Shown here: in pieces, positions 1 through 8,437 of the stretch | How positions within the stretch are numbered: the stretch's first letter is position 1 | Layout of the letters: each line of letters begins with the position of its first letter | Origin: Caulobacter rhizosphaerae | GTDB taxonomy: Bacteria > Pseudomonadota > Alphaproteobacteria > Caulobacterales > Caulobacteraceae | DNA: 64,000 nt | Direction of reading: 5' to 3' | NCBI RefSeq assembly: GCF_010977555.1 | Contig: NZ_CP048815.1 | Location: 806,001-870,000 of the forward strand | The notes under the pieces: model-generated | Databases searched by the model: none | Told to the model about the DNA's origin: nothing | The model's input: only the letters and a program-made list of their open reading frames with translations | Translations under genes and position numbers: made by a program

Positions 1-180
1 GTGAAGGTGTCCGTCGGCGCCAACAACCTGCTCAACCGCTATCCCAACCGGATCAACGGCCTGCTGCGCGAGCACTACCTGAAGAACAACAGCAACGGCT
101 TCGTCACCCAGTTCCCCTCGTTCTCGCCCTTCGGCATCAACGGCGGCTACTACTACGGCAAGGTCACCTACAGCTTCTAG
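1..180 (+). CDS. TonB-dependent receptor, C-terminal fragment (cut by window start)
   Basis: The open frame enters from the left edge and ends at TAG 178-180, so only the last 59 residues are visible. It carries the strand pattern of an outer-membrane beta-barrel end (VSVGANNLLNRYP early, NGGYYYGKVTYSF at the terminus, closing on an aromatic residue). The same signature (ISVGANNLF and NGGYYYAKFAYNF) ends the complete receptor that follows, so the two are tandem paralogues. Family knowledge: such receptors import a ligand across the outer membrane using TonB energy. The ligand cannot be told from this fragment. Confidence 0.85.
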   Translation: MKVSVGANNLLNRYPNRINGLLREHYLKNNSNGFVTQFPSFSPFGINGGYYYGKVTYSF

Positions 181-605
181 GTTCCGGGGCGGTCCCGGCG
201 TCCACGGTTCGGATGTCGGGGCCGCGATCGGGCCGGTCCGCGAGCCGGGCGTTCGCGTCCGGCTCGTCCTGTTTCGGGGGGCGCGAGGGGCTTCCTTGCG
301 GCCCGGACGCCAAGCCGATGATCAGAAGACGGCCAGAAGGCGCCATGGGCGCCGCGCAAAGGGGCGCCCGGGCCGATCTGGCGCCATGCCGGGGTTCATT
401 AAGGGTTACGGCTATTGCCGAACTTTACCCCCTGAGGAAGTCTTCGATCAGCGGCGGTCGGCCGCCGCTTGTATATGTCATCAGAGCTTGAAATATTCTT
501 CCTACGGTTGACAGCATTCAGTTCAAGAAGAAGAAAAAAATCTATCGGGGGATTCCACAGGCGGCGAAAACCACAGCGCGTTTGTAACGCCACCAGGGGA
601 TCTTA
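181..605. other. Intergenic region between tandem TonB receptor genes
   Basis: This 425-bp spacer holds no convincing gene. Short overlapping frames on both strands have no recognisable content. The last 120 bp become AT-richer and contain TTGACA at 508-513 and a purine-rich run at 525-540, so the promoter and leader of the downstream receptor are probably here. I could not identify a convincing -10 box. Confidence 0.5.
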
Positions 606-3065
606 ATGAATAAGTGTTCGCGGAATATCCTGCTTGCCGGGATCTCAACTCTTTCGCTCGGCATGGCGAGCGCCAGCTTGGCCTATGCCGCCGACACGCC
701 GCCCGAGCAGGCCACCACCGAGGTCGAGACGGTCATCGTCACCGGCACGCGCACCACCGGCATGAAGGCCGTCGACAGCGCCGCGCCGATCCAGGTCGTC
801 GATTCCGCCTCGCTGAAGCGGGCCGGCAAGCCGGACCTGATCGCGGCCCTGGCCCAGGCGATCCCCTCGTTCAATGCGCAATCGTTCGGCGGCGACACCG
901 CGGCCCTGACCCTGTCGGCCCGGCTTCGCGGCCTGAGCGCCAACCACACCCTGGTGCTGATCAACGGCAAGCGGCGACATGGCACGGCCAACCTGGCGGT
1001 TCTAGGCGGACCCTACCAAGGCGGCGCGGCGGCCGACCTGAACTTCATCCCGCTGTCGGCCATCGACCATATCGAAGTGCTGACCGACGGCGCCGCAGCC
1101 CAGTACGGCACCGACGCCATCGCCGGCGTGGTCAACATCATCCTGAAGAAGAACACCTCCGGCGGCTCGCTGGACGTCACGGCCGGCCGCTATTACGGCG
1201 GCGACGGCAAGACCGGCAACGTGTCGGGCAATATCGGCCTGTCGCCGTTCGCCAACGCCTACCTGAACCTTACCGCCGAGACCCGCTATCACGACTTCAG
1301 CGACTGGGGCGGCGACGACCAGCGGGTGATCCGCGGAAACACCGCCGCCAACGGCTGGAGCACGATCCTCGCCGGCTATCCGCACACCAACAAGATCTCG
1401 GGCGACGCCCGCTACCAACTGACCACCGTGGCCTATAACGGCGGCGTGGAGATCGGCGACCTGGAGGTCTATTCGTTCGGCACCTACGGCCACAAGTACG
1501 CCGGCGCCTACGAAAACTTCCGCACGCCTACCCGCCTGCCGCAGCTCTATCCGCTGGGCTTCAACCCGATGGAGACCATCAAGGAAGAGGACTACGCCGT
1601 CACCGGCGGCGTGAAGGGCAAGGTGTTCGGCGACTGGGACTGGGACCTGAGCTCGACCTACGGCCAGGACTTCGACGCGATCAACATCACCAACTCGGTC
1701 AACAAGGACCTCTATCTCGCCGCGCCGTCGGTGCCGGGCGCGGGCTCGACCCAGTCGGCCTTCCACGCCGGCGCCTTCCTCTCCACCCAATGGAGCACCA
1801 CCCTGGACGTCAGCCGTCCCTTCGACGTTGGCCTGGCCGGACCGCTGACCGTCGCCTTCGGGGCCGAGCAGCGTCACGAGACCTACAAGATCAAGGCCGG
1901 CGAATACGCTTCGCGCTATAACGGCGGCTCGCAGTCCTATCCGGGCTTCTCGCTGACCGACGCCGGCAAGCACGAACGCGACAACGTCGCGGCCTATCTC
2001 GACCTGGCGGTCAAGCCGGTGGAAGCCCTGCAACTGGACGCCGCCGTCCGCTACGAGCACTTCAGCGACTTCGGCGACACCACGGTCGGCAAGCTGACCG
2101 GCCGTTACGACTTCTCGCCGGCCTTCGCCCTGCGCGGCACGGCCAGCACCGGCTTCCGCGCTCCGACCCTGGCCGAGGAATACTATTCGGCCACCAATGT
2201 CGGGCCGACCTCGGCCTTCGTGCAACTGGCGCCCAACTCCGCCGGCGCCAAGCTGGTGGGCGTCAACGGCCTGAAGCCTGAAAAGTCGACGAACTACAGC
2301 GTCGGTTTCGTGGCCCATCCGGGCGGCGGGCTGTCGGCGACCTTCGACGTCTATCAGATCGAGATCGAAGACCGCATCGCCGGCAGCGGCTCGCTGTACG
2401 GGGCTGGCGGCGCGGTCAACTACCCGGCGGTGGCCGCGGCGATCGCGGCGAACGGCAACTCGATCTCCGACGACGCCACCGACATCGGCATCAACATCTT
2501 CACCAACGGCCTGGACACCCGCACCCGCGGGGCCGAGGCGGTCATCAACTATGCCAGCAGCTTCGGCGACCTGGGCCGGGTCGACTGGAGCCTGGCGGCC
2601 AACTACGGCAAGACGGAGGTCACCAAGATCGCCGCCGCGCCGACCCAGCTGTCCGGCGCCTCGCTGTACGACAAGTCCGCCATTTCCGACCTGGAAACCG
2701 CCGCCCCGCGGTACAAGGTCTCGGCCGGCGCGCTCTACAATCGCGGTCCGGTGACGATCAATCTGCACGAGACGCTGTACGGAAAGTCCTCCAGCTACAC
2801 CACCTATGACGGCGGCACTTACTGGCTGGAGAAGATCAAGCCGGCCTTCATCACCGACCTCGAGATCGATTGGCGGGTGATGGAGCAGTTCAAGATCTCG
2901 GTCGGGGCCAACAACCTGTTCGACAAGCAGCCGGAGAAGAAGAGCGCCGCCCAGATCAAGGATGCCGCCGACAACGGCAATGGTGCGCAGGACATCTATC
3001 CCAGCTTCTCGCCGTACGGCCTCAATGGCGGCTACTACTACGCCAAGTTCGCCTACAACTTCTGA
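606..3065 (+). CDS. TonB-dependent receptor (outer-membrane transporter)
   Basis: An 819-residue outer-membrane receptor. It begins with a Sec signal peptide (about residues 1-29, cleaved near AYA-ADTPP). A plug domain (about 45-190) follows, recognisable from ETVIVTGTR (TonB-box-like region), VLINGKRRH, and IEVLTDGAAAQYGTDAIAGV before NIILKK. The rest is a 22-strand-type barrel ending in aromatic F. Length is normal for the family. It lies downstream of a tandem paralogue and upstream, in the same direction, of an amine oxidase, cytochrome c and RidA, so its ligand may be an amine, amino acid or peptide. That is inference from context. A strong terminator follows directly, so the downstream genes probably have their own promoter. 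Confidence 0.95.
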   Translation: MNKCSRNILLAGISTLSLGMASASLAYAADTPPEQATTEVETVIVTGTRTTGMKAVDSAAPIQVVDSASLKRAGKPDLIAALAQAIPSFNAQSFGGDTAALTLSARLRGLSANHTLVLINGKRRHGTANLAVLGGPYQGGAAADLNFIPLSAIDHIEVLTDGAAAQYGTDAIAGVVNIILKKNTSGGSLDVTAGRYYGGDGKTGNVSGNIGLSPFANAYLNLTAETRYHDFSDWGGDDQRVIRGNTAANGWSTILAGYPHTNKISGDARYQLTTVAYNGGVEIGDLEVYSFGTYGHKYAGAYENFRTPTRLPQLYPLGFNPMETIKEEDYAVTGGVKGKVFGDWDWDLSSTYGQDFDAINITNSVNKDLYLAAPSVPGAGSTQSAFHAGAFLSTQWSTTLDVSRPFDVGLAGPLTVAFGAEQRHETYKIKAGEYASRYNGGSQSYPGFSLTDAGKHERDNVAAYLDLAVKPVEALQLDAAVRYEHFSDFGDTTVGKLTGRYDFSPAFALRGTASTGFRAPTLAEEYYSATNVGPTSAFVQLAPNSAGAKLVGVNGLKPEKSTNYSVGFVAHPGGGLSATFDVYQIEIEDRIAGSGSLYGAGGAVNYPAVAAAIAANGNSISDDATDIGINIFTNGLDTRTRGAEAVINYASSFGDLGRVDWSLAANYGKTEVTKIAAAPTQLSGASLYDKSAISDLETAAPRYKVSAGALYNRGPVTINLHETLYGKSSSYTTYDGGTYWLEKIKPAFITDLEIDWRVMEQFKISVGANNLFDKQPEKKSAAQIKDAADNGNGAQDIYPSFSPYGLNGGYYYAKFAYNF

Positions 3066-3090
3066 TCTCCGAAAGCGGTATCGAACAAGG

Positions 3091-3122
3091 AAAAGCCGGG
3101 CCTCGCGCCCGGCTTTTCTGTA
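3091..3122 (+). terminator. Rho-independent terminator after TonB receptor
   Basis: An 11-bp perfect stem, AAAAGCCGGGC (3091-3101) with GCCCGGCTTTT (3107-3117), closed by a 5-nt loop and followed by T-rich sequence. It lies 26 bp after the receptor stop codon. Confidence 0.9.
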
Positions 3123-3368
3123 TTTTCGTCAATGATTTCCGCCGACGGATTTTCCGGCGGCGAGATCTTGATTTCGGGCGTGAAATTTCACGCCGCCCGC
3201 TCTCCGCACAAGCCTCGCCACGGGCGCCCAAGGGGGCGGCGCCAGAAGGTTTTCTCATAAGACGGACGAGTTTTTCGCATTGTTGTCGGGTCGGCTTGGT
3301 CTGACATAGCCAAGGCGATCGTCTGGCTCGCAGGCGTCTTTCGCGGCAAGAAAAAATCGGGGACCAGT
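3123..3368. other. Intergenic region upstream of amine oxidase gene
   Basis: Non-coding leader between the receptor terminator and the amine oxidase start. Short frames here look like chance. It should contain the promoter for the oxidase-cytochrome-RidA group. No specific operator was recognised. Confidence 0.4.
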
Positions 3369-4985
3369 ATGGGTGACCAATCGGCGGCCGCGCCGTTGAG
3401 CGAGGCGGGCGGCGTGCTGACGCGGCGGCGGTTCTTCGAGGGCCTGGCGGCGTTCGGCGGGGTGTCGCTGGCCATGGCCGGCATGGACGCCCTGGGCTTC
3501 GGCTTCGCCTCGGCCCGGACCGCCCCGCCCAAGCTGGAGGGCGACGCCAAGGGGACCAAGGTCGTGGTGCTGGGCGCGGGCCTGGCCGGCATGACCGCGG
3601 CCTACGAACTGACCAAGGCGGGCTACCAGGTGCAGGTGATCGAGGCCCGCTCCTTCGCCGGCGGCCGCTGCCAGACGGCCCGCAAGGGCTTCCAGCACAC
3701 CGACCTGGTCGGCAACAACCAGACCTGCGAGTTCGACGAGGGGCTCTACATCAACCACGGCCCGTGGCGGATCCCGTATCACCACCGCTCGACCCTGCAC
3801 TACACCAAGCTGTTCGGGGTCCAGCTGGAGAGCTTCGTCAACGACAACGACGCGGCCTATGTCTATTTCGAGAAGGGCGACGGACCGCTGGCCGGCAAGC
3901 CGATCCGCAAGGGGCAGATCGCCGCCGACGTCCGCGGCTACGCCGCCGAGATGATCGCCAAGGCCGCCTCCAAGGGGCAGCTCGACGCGCCCCTGACCGC
4001 GGCGGACCGTGACCTGTTCGTGGCCTACATGATCAACGAGGGCCGCCTCTCGCCGACCGACCTGGCCTATACCGGCACCGAGGGCCGCGGCTTCGACGTC
4101 CATCCCGGGGCCGGCGTGGATCCGGGGCCCGGCAAGCCCTCGACGCCCTACAGCCTGTCGGACGTGCTGCACTCCAACGCCTGGCGGGTGCTCAGCTCGG
4201 TCTCGGGCTACGAGCAGCAGCGCACCATGCTGCAGCCGGTCGGCGGCATGGACCAGATCGCCAAGGGCTTCGAGAAGCGCGTCGGCACGCTGATCCGCTA
4301 TTCGTGCGTGGTCGACAAGATCAAGCAGGGCCCCAAGGGCGTGGTGGTCACCTACACCGACAAGTTCGGCGAGCAGGACACGATCACCGCCGACTACTGC
4401 GTCTGCACCATCCCGCTCAGCGTGCTCAAGAACATCGACGCCGACTTCTCCAAGCCGTTCAAGGCGGCGATGTCGGGGGTGGCCTACGCGCCGGTCAACA
4501 AGATCGGTCTGCAGATGAAGACCCGGTTCTGGGAAGAGAACCACCACATCTACGGCGGCCACATCTACAACGACATGCCGGGCATCGGCACGATCACCCT
4601 GCCGTCCACCGGCTGGCAGGGCCAGAAGGGCGTGCTGCTGGGCTACTACGCGTTCGGCGGCGAGGCGGCCAAGATCAGCGCCAAGCCGCCGGCCGAGCGC
4701 GCGGCCTTCGCCGTGGCCGCCGGCCAGAAGATCTTCCCAGAATACGCCGAGAACTTCGAGAACGCCTTCTCGTTCAGCTGGCACCTGGCGCCGTTCAATC
4801 TGGGCGGCTGGGCCGAGTGGGGCGAGGAGGGGCGCAAGGCGGCCTATCCCGTGCTGTGCGAGCCCGACGGCCGCATCTACCTGGCCGGCGAGCACCTGAC
4901 CTATCTGGGCGGCTGGCAGGCCGGGGCCATCGAGTCGGCCTGGCAGCAGATCGGCAAGCTGCACGCCCGCGTGCTCACGGCCTGA
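3369..4985 (+). CDS. Tat-exported flavin amine oxidase (monoamine / L-amino-acid oxidase family)
   Basis: A 538-residue FAD enzyme. The N-terminus has a twin-arginine signal (LTRRRFFEGLAAFGG) followed by a hydrophobic stretch, which predicts folded export to the periplasm. The FAD Rossmann motif VVVLGAGLAGMTAAYEL begins near residue 65 and continues to IEARSFAGGRC. The C-terminal FAD-binding block of the family, YLAGEHLTYLGGWQAGAIES, lies around 500-525. The family oxidises amines or amino acids to imines, reducing FAD. A cytochrome c gene starts 41 bp downstream and a RidA gene follows, suggesting that electrons leave through the cytochrome rather than O2 and that RidA removes the reactive imine. 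Substrate unknown. Confidence 0.9.
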   Translation: MGDQSAAAPLSEAGGVLTRRRFFEGLAAFGGVSLAMAGMDALGFGFASARTAPPKLEGDAKGTKVVVLGAGLAGMTAAYELTKAGYQVQVIEARSFAGGRCQTARKGFQHTDLVGNNQTCEFDEGLYINHGPWRIPYHHRSTLHYTKLFGVQLESFVNDNDAAYVYFEKGDGPLAGKPIRKGQIAADVRGYAAEMIAKAASKGQLDAPLTAADRDLFVAYMINEGRLSPTDLAYTGTEGRGFDVHPGAGVDPGPGKPSTPYSLSDVLHSNAWRVLSSVSGYEQQRTMLQPVGGMDQIAKGFEKRVGTLIRYSCVVDKIKQGPKGVVVTYTDKFGEQDTITADYCVCTIPLSVLKNIDADFSKPFKAAMSGVAYAPVNKIGLQMKTRFWEENHHIYGGHIYNDMPGIGTITLPSTGWQGQKGVLLGYYAFGGEAAKISAKPPAERAAFAVAAGQKIFPEYAENFENAFSFSWHLAPFNLGGWAEWGEEGRKAAYPVLCEPDGRIYLAGEHLTYLGGWQAGAIESAWQQIGKLHARVLTA

Positions 4986-5026
4986 AGTCGCGCTATGCCT
5001 GTCCAAAGGTTGCTTGAGGAGTTTCC

Positions 5027-5419
5027 ATGAGTCGTTCAATCGTCTTCCTCGCCGGCGTGCTGGCCGCCTCCACCGTCTCGGCGGCCGCCTTCGCCGCCAC
5101 CCCTTCGGCCCTGTTCAACGACAACTGCTCGGCCTGCCACCAGACGACGGGCAAGGGCGTGAAGGGCGCGTTCCCGGCCCTGGCCGGCGACCCGTTCGTC
5201 CAGGGCGACCCGGCCCCGATGATGGCCACGGTCCTGGCCGGCCGGGCCGGCATGCCGTCGTTCAAGGACGACCTGAACGACCTGGAGCTGGCCTCGGTGT
5301 TGACCTACGTCCGCACCTCGTGGGGCAACAAGGGCAAGCCGGTCAGCGCCTCCGACGTCGCCGCCGCTCGCGCCGCGATCAAGGCCGGCAAGAAGCCCGC
5401 CAGCCTGCAGGCCCACTAG
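5027..5419 (+). CDS. Secreted mono-haem cytochrome c (class I)
   Basis: A 130-residue protein with a clear Sec signal peptide (about 1-23, AAAFA-ATPSA). A single haem-attachment motif CSACH follows at about residues 36-40, and a probable distal methionine lies in GRAGMPSF. Length and layout fit small periplasmic class I cytochromes c. It lies 41 bp after the amine oxidase stop, with AGGAG about 8 bp before its ATG. I infer that it is the electron acceptor of that enzyme or links it to the terminal oxidase. Confidence 0.92.
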   Translation: MSRSIVFLAGVLAASTVSAAAFAATPSALFNDNCSACHQTTGKGVKGAFPALAGDPFVQGDPAPMMATVLAGRAGMPSFKDDLNDLELASVLTYVRTSWGNKGKPVSASDVAAARAAIKAGKKPASLQAH

Positions 5420-5485
5420 AGCATCGGATCGCGGGCGCCGTCCGCCATCCCGGAATTTCGCAACGGACAGTCTCTGGAGACGACC

Positions 5486-5977
5486 ATGAAGCGCCTGATC
5501 CTCGCCGCCGCCCTCGCCAGCCTCGCTGGAACCGCCGCCCATGCCCAGGAGATCGTCCGGGGCGGCGCGCCGACCTCGCCGATCGCCAGCGTGGTGACCG
5601 TGCCGGCCGGCTACGACACCATCTATGTCAGCGGCATGACCCCGCCGCCGCTCGACCCCAAGGGCGACCCGGCCCTGCCCGCCACCTTCGGCGACACCAA
5701 GACCCAGACCATGGGCGTCCTGACGCGCATCCAGGAGGCCCTCAAGAGCCAGGGCGCGACCATGGGCGACGTGGTGATGATGCGCGTCCTGCTGGTCGGC
5801 GACCCGGCCAAGGGCGGCAAGATGGACTTCATGGGCATGATGGAGGCCTACAAGACCTTCTTCGGCACCGCCGAACAGCCCAACAAGCCCTCGCGCATCA
5901 CCAGCCAGATCACCTCGCTGGTGCAACCGGGCATGCTGGTGGAGATCGAGGTCCAGGCGGCGAGGAAGCCCAAGTAG
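5486..5977 (+). CDS. Secreted RidA-family imine/enamine deaminase
   Basis: A 163-residue RidA (YjgF/UK114) protein with a Sec signal peptide (about 1-20, AAHA-QEIV), which is unusual because the classical family is cytosolic. Family landmarks are present: YVSGMTPP, QTMGVLTRIQEALKSQGATMGDVV, and the C-terminal KPSRITSQITSLVQPGMLVEIE. The arginine of KPSR matches the catalytic arginine used to bind the carboxylate of imino acids. RidA enzymes speed hydrolysis of imines to carbonyl plus ammonia. As the third gene after the amine oxidase and cytochrome c, it probably clears the oxidase product in the periplasm. Confidence 0.9.
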   Translation: MKRLILAAALASLAGTAAHAQEIVRGGAPTSPIASVVTVPAGYDTIYVSGMTPPPLDPKGDPALPATFGDTKTQTMGVLTRIQEALKSQGATMGDVVMMRVLLVGDPAKGGKMDFMGMMEAYKTFFGTAEQPNKPSRITSQITSLVQPGMLVEIEVQAARKPK

Positions 5978-5993
5978 GATCGATTGGCACGGA

Positions 5994-6021
5994 TGGGGAC
6001 AGGCCCATGGGCCTGTCCCCA
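5994..6021. repeat. 28-bp perfect palindrome, REP-like (GGGGACAGGCCC type)
   Basis: A perfect self-complementary 28-mer centred on CCATGG. Each half is TGGGGACAGGCCCA or its complement. The same element with one mismatch recurs at 12371-12398. It lies in the intergenic space after the RidA gene, where it could act as a terminator-like hairpin. Confidence 0.85.
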
Positions 6022-6076
6022 GCATCTTCCTCGGCGACCTTTCGCCACGCGCGCAACTGCCCTCTGTTAATCCTCC

Positions 6077-6095
6077 CTAACCGGCTGTTAACCAT
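6077..6095 (+). promoter_or_regulatory. Putative CtrA box in the fliQ promoter
   Basis: CTAA-N7-TTAACCAT lies 63 bp before the fliQ ATG. The known CtrA consensus is TTAA-N7-TTAA, often extended to TTAACCAT; this copy has one mismatch in the left half. A further TTAA lies just upstream at 6067-6070. In Caulobacter the fliQ operon is a class II flagellar operon controlled by CtrA, which fits. Confidence 0.75.
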
Positions 6096-6157
6096 GAGGG
6101 ACGATGGTGCGAGTCACCGTCAGTTCCCGCGTACGCGCGTCACGTAGAGGCCTTCCG

Positions 6158-6421
6158 ATGAGCGGAGCCGAAGTCCTGGATGTCGGCCGCGACGCCATCT
6201 GGCTGACCCTGCAGCTCTGCGCGCCGATCCTGATCGTCGGCCTGGTGGTCGGCGTGGCCATCGGCCTGTTCCAGGCCCTGACCCAGATCCAGGAGGCCAC
6301 CCTGGTCTACGCGCCCAAGATCGTGGCGATCTTCGTGGCCCTGCTGCTGTTCCTGCCGCTGATGGGCGCGCTGATGTCCGGCTTCATGAAGGAAATCGCC
6401 GCCAAGATCGCTGGAATGTAG
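6158..6421 (+). CDS. fliQ: Flagellar type III export protein FliQ
   Basis: An 87-residue inner-membrane protein with two transmembrane helices. FliQ-typical segments are VGVAIGLFQALTQIQEATL and KIVAIFVALLLFLPLMG. The frame is open further upstream to 6104, but the ATG at 6158 gives the normal FliQ length and has TAGAGG 8 bp upstream, so I chose it. It is a component of the export gate (FliPQR-FlhB) of the flagellar basal body. It is followed 11 bp later by fliR and then flhB, forming an operon. Confidence 0.96.
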   Translation: MSGAEVLDVGRDAIWLTLQLCAPILIVGLVVGVAIGLFQALTQIQEATLVYAPKIVAIFVALLLFLPLMGALMSGFMKEIAAKIAGM

Positions 6422-6432
6422 GGGGAGGGGGC

Positions 6433-7188
6433 TTGGACAGCTTCGCCACCGTTCTGCAGGTCTATGCCGGCGGCCTGGTCTTCGCCCGGATCGGCGCGAT
6501 GGTCATGCTGATGCCCGGCGTCGGCGAGACCGTCGTGCCGCCGCGCATCCGGCTGTCGTTCGCCGTGCTGATGGCCCTGCTGCTGGCCCCCCTGGTCTCC
6601 AAGTCGATCGTCACCGTACCCAGCAGCGTCGGCGCCGTCGGCGGCGCGGTGCTGCACGAGGTGCTGGTCGGACTGATGATCGGGGCGGTGCTGAAGCTGT
6701 TCGTCAGCTCGCTGACCACCGCCGGCGAGATCATCTCGATCCAGACCTCGCTGTCGTTCGCCCAGACCACCAACCCGGCCGGCGCGCCCAGCAGCACGGC
6801 CGTGGCCACCTTCCTGTCGATGCTGGGCCTGACCCTGATCATGGTCACAGACCTGCATCACCTGTTCATCGGGGCGATGGCCAAGTCGTTCGACCTGTTC
6901 CCGTTCAGCCGCCCCGTGCCGGTGGGCGACGCCGCCGAACTGGCCGTCCGCACGGTGGCCGAGTCGTTCAAGCTGGGCCTGCAGCTGGCGGCTCCGGTCC
7001 TGGTGTTCTCGATCGTCTTCAACCTGGCGACCGGCCTGGTCGGCCGGGTGATGCCGTCGTTCCAGATCTTCTTCGTCACCTCGCCGCTCAGCGTCATCCT
7101 GGGCCTCTCCCTGCTGGGCCTCTCGCTCGGCGGCATCGCCATGGTGTGGACCGATCACTATCGGGACCTCCTGGCGGTGTTCAACTAG
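6433..7188 (+). CDS. fliR: Flagellar type III export protein FliR
   Basis: A 251-residue polytopic membrane protein of the flagellar export gate. It contains the FliR blocks ARIGAMVMLMPGVGE near the start, EVLVGLMIGAVLKLFVSS, and FQIFFVTSPLSVILGLSLL near the end. The start codon is TTG, directly preceded by GGGGGAGGGG, which is a strong ribosome-binding site. The gene is 11 bp after fliQ and 9 bp before flhB. Confidence 0.96.
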   Translation: MDSFATVLQVYAGGLVFARIGAMVMLMPGVGETVVPPRIRLSFAVLMALLLAPLVSKSIVTVPSSVGAVGGAVLHEVLVGLMIGAVLKLFVSSLTTAGEIISIQTSLSFAQTTNPAGAPSSTAVATFLSMLGLTLIMVTDLHHLFIGAMAKSFDLFPFSRPVPVGDAAELAVRTVAESFKLGLQLAAPVLVFSIVFNLATGLVGRVMPSFQIFFVTSPLSVILGLSLLGLSLGGIAMVWTDHYRDLLAVFN

Positions 7189-7197
7189 GGGGACGCC

Positions 7198-8280
7198 ATG
7201 GCCGACGAGCAGGACGACGCGTCAAAGACAGAAGAACCAACAGCCAAGAAGCTGTCGGATGCCCGCGCCAAGGGCGACGTTCCCAAGTCCGCCGACATCT
7301 CGCAGCTGGCCTCGCTGTCCGGGGCGTTCGGCGTGGTGGTCATCGCCGGCGGCTGGCTGGCCCGCGACATGGTCAATTCCCTGACCCCGTTCCTGGCCCA
7401 TGCGGGGACCATGGACGTCGAGGGCGGCATCCGCGCCATCGCCAAGACGGCGGTCATGGCCGCCCTGCCGGCGGTGGTGCTGGTGATGGTGGTCTCGGGC
7501 CTGCTGGGCGCGGCGGCCAACGTGGCCCAGTCCGGCTTCATCCTGTCGGCCGACAAGATCAAGCCGGACCTCAAGAAGCTGGACCTGATCAAGGGTCTCC
7601 AGCGGGTCTTCGGTCCCGACGGCTTCGTGCAGTTCGCCAAGTCGGCCGTGAAGTTCCTGGTCACCGGGCTCATCGCCTGGTTCGTGGTCAAGCCGGACGC
7701 GGCCCAGATCACCACCCTGGTGGGCATGGACGTGGCGGCGATCATCCCCCTGTCCTTGAAGCTGTGCATGAAGCTGTTCTGGATGGTGCTGATCTTCCTG
7801 ATCGCCACCGCCGGCTTCGACTGGTTCTGGCAGCGCCTGCGCTTCAACAAGCGCATGCGGATGAGCGTCCAGGACGTCAAGGACGAGATGAAGCAGTCCG
7901 AGGGCGACCCGCACATCAAGGGCAAGCAGAAGCAGCTGCGCATGCAGCGCTCGCGCCAGCGGATGATGGCGGCCGTGCCCAAGGCCACCGTCGTGGTCAT
8001 GAACCCGACCCACTACGCCGTGGCGCTGAAGTACGAGCAGGGCGAGACCGCCGCGCCGATCTGCGTGGCCAAGGGCGTCGACGACCTGGCCCTGAAGATC
8101 CGCGCCGTGGCCGAGGAGGCCGGCGTCTACGTGCTGGAAGACCCGCCCCTGGCCCGCGCCCTCTACGCGGCCATGGACATCGACGAGCAGATTCCCGCCG
8201 AACACTTCGAGGCCGTGGCCAGGGTCATCGGCTTCGTGATGAGCAACAAGCAGGCCAGGAAGCGGGCGTGGGCGGACTGA
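7198..8280 (+). CDS. flhB: Flagellar export substrate-specificity switch FlhB
   Basis: A 360-residue inner-membrane protein. It has the acidic N-terminus typical of FlhB (DDASKTEEPTAKKLSDARAKGDVPKS), four membrane segments, and a cytoplasmic domain with the autocleavage motif NPTH starting at about residue 269. Family knowledge: cleavage between N and P of NPTH switches export from rod/hook to filament substrates. Last gene of the fliQ-fliR-flhB operon. GGGGGA precedes its ATG. Confidence 0.97.
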   Translation: MADEQDDASKTEEPTAKKLSDARAKGDVPKSADISQLASLSGAFGVVVIAGGWLARDMVNSLTPFLAHAGTMDVEGGIRAIAKTAVMAALPAVVLVMVVSGLLGAAANVAQSGFILSADKIKPDLKKLDLIKGLQRVFGPDGFVQFAKSAVKFLVTGLIAWFVVKPDAAQITTLVGMDVAAIIPLSLKLCMKLFWMVLIFLIATAGFDWFWQRLRFNKRMRMSVQDVKDEMKQSEGDPHIKGKQKQLRMQRSRQRMMAAVPKATVVVMNPTHYAVALKYEQGETAAPICVAKGVDDLALKIRAVAEEAGVYVLEDPPLARALYAAMDIDEQIPAEHFEAVARVIGFVMSNKQARKRAWAD

Positions 8281-8437
8281 GTTGCGGCGTCTTGGCGGAC
8301 TGGGCCGGACCACCATAATCCCGTCACGGAATCAGCGGTCGATCACGGATCGCGCTCTGCGAGCGGGTTAAGGCTATTCTATTCCGCGAATCGATGGGCT
8401 GGATGCCCGCAAGGCTGAAGAAGGATTTCGGTCCCCC

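Noticed and set aside
1002..2768. A 588-residue minus-strand open frame inside the TonB receptor gene
   Set aside because: High-GC genes here leave long open antisense frames. The plus-strand product is a full TonB receptor; the antisense protein has no recognisable domain.
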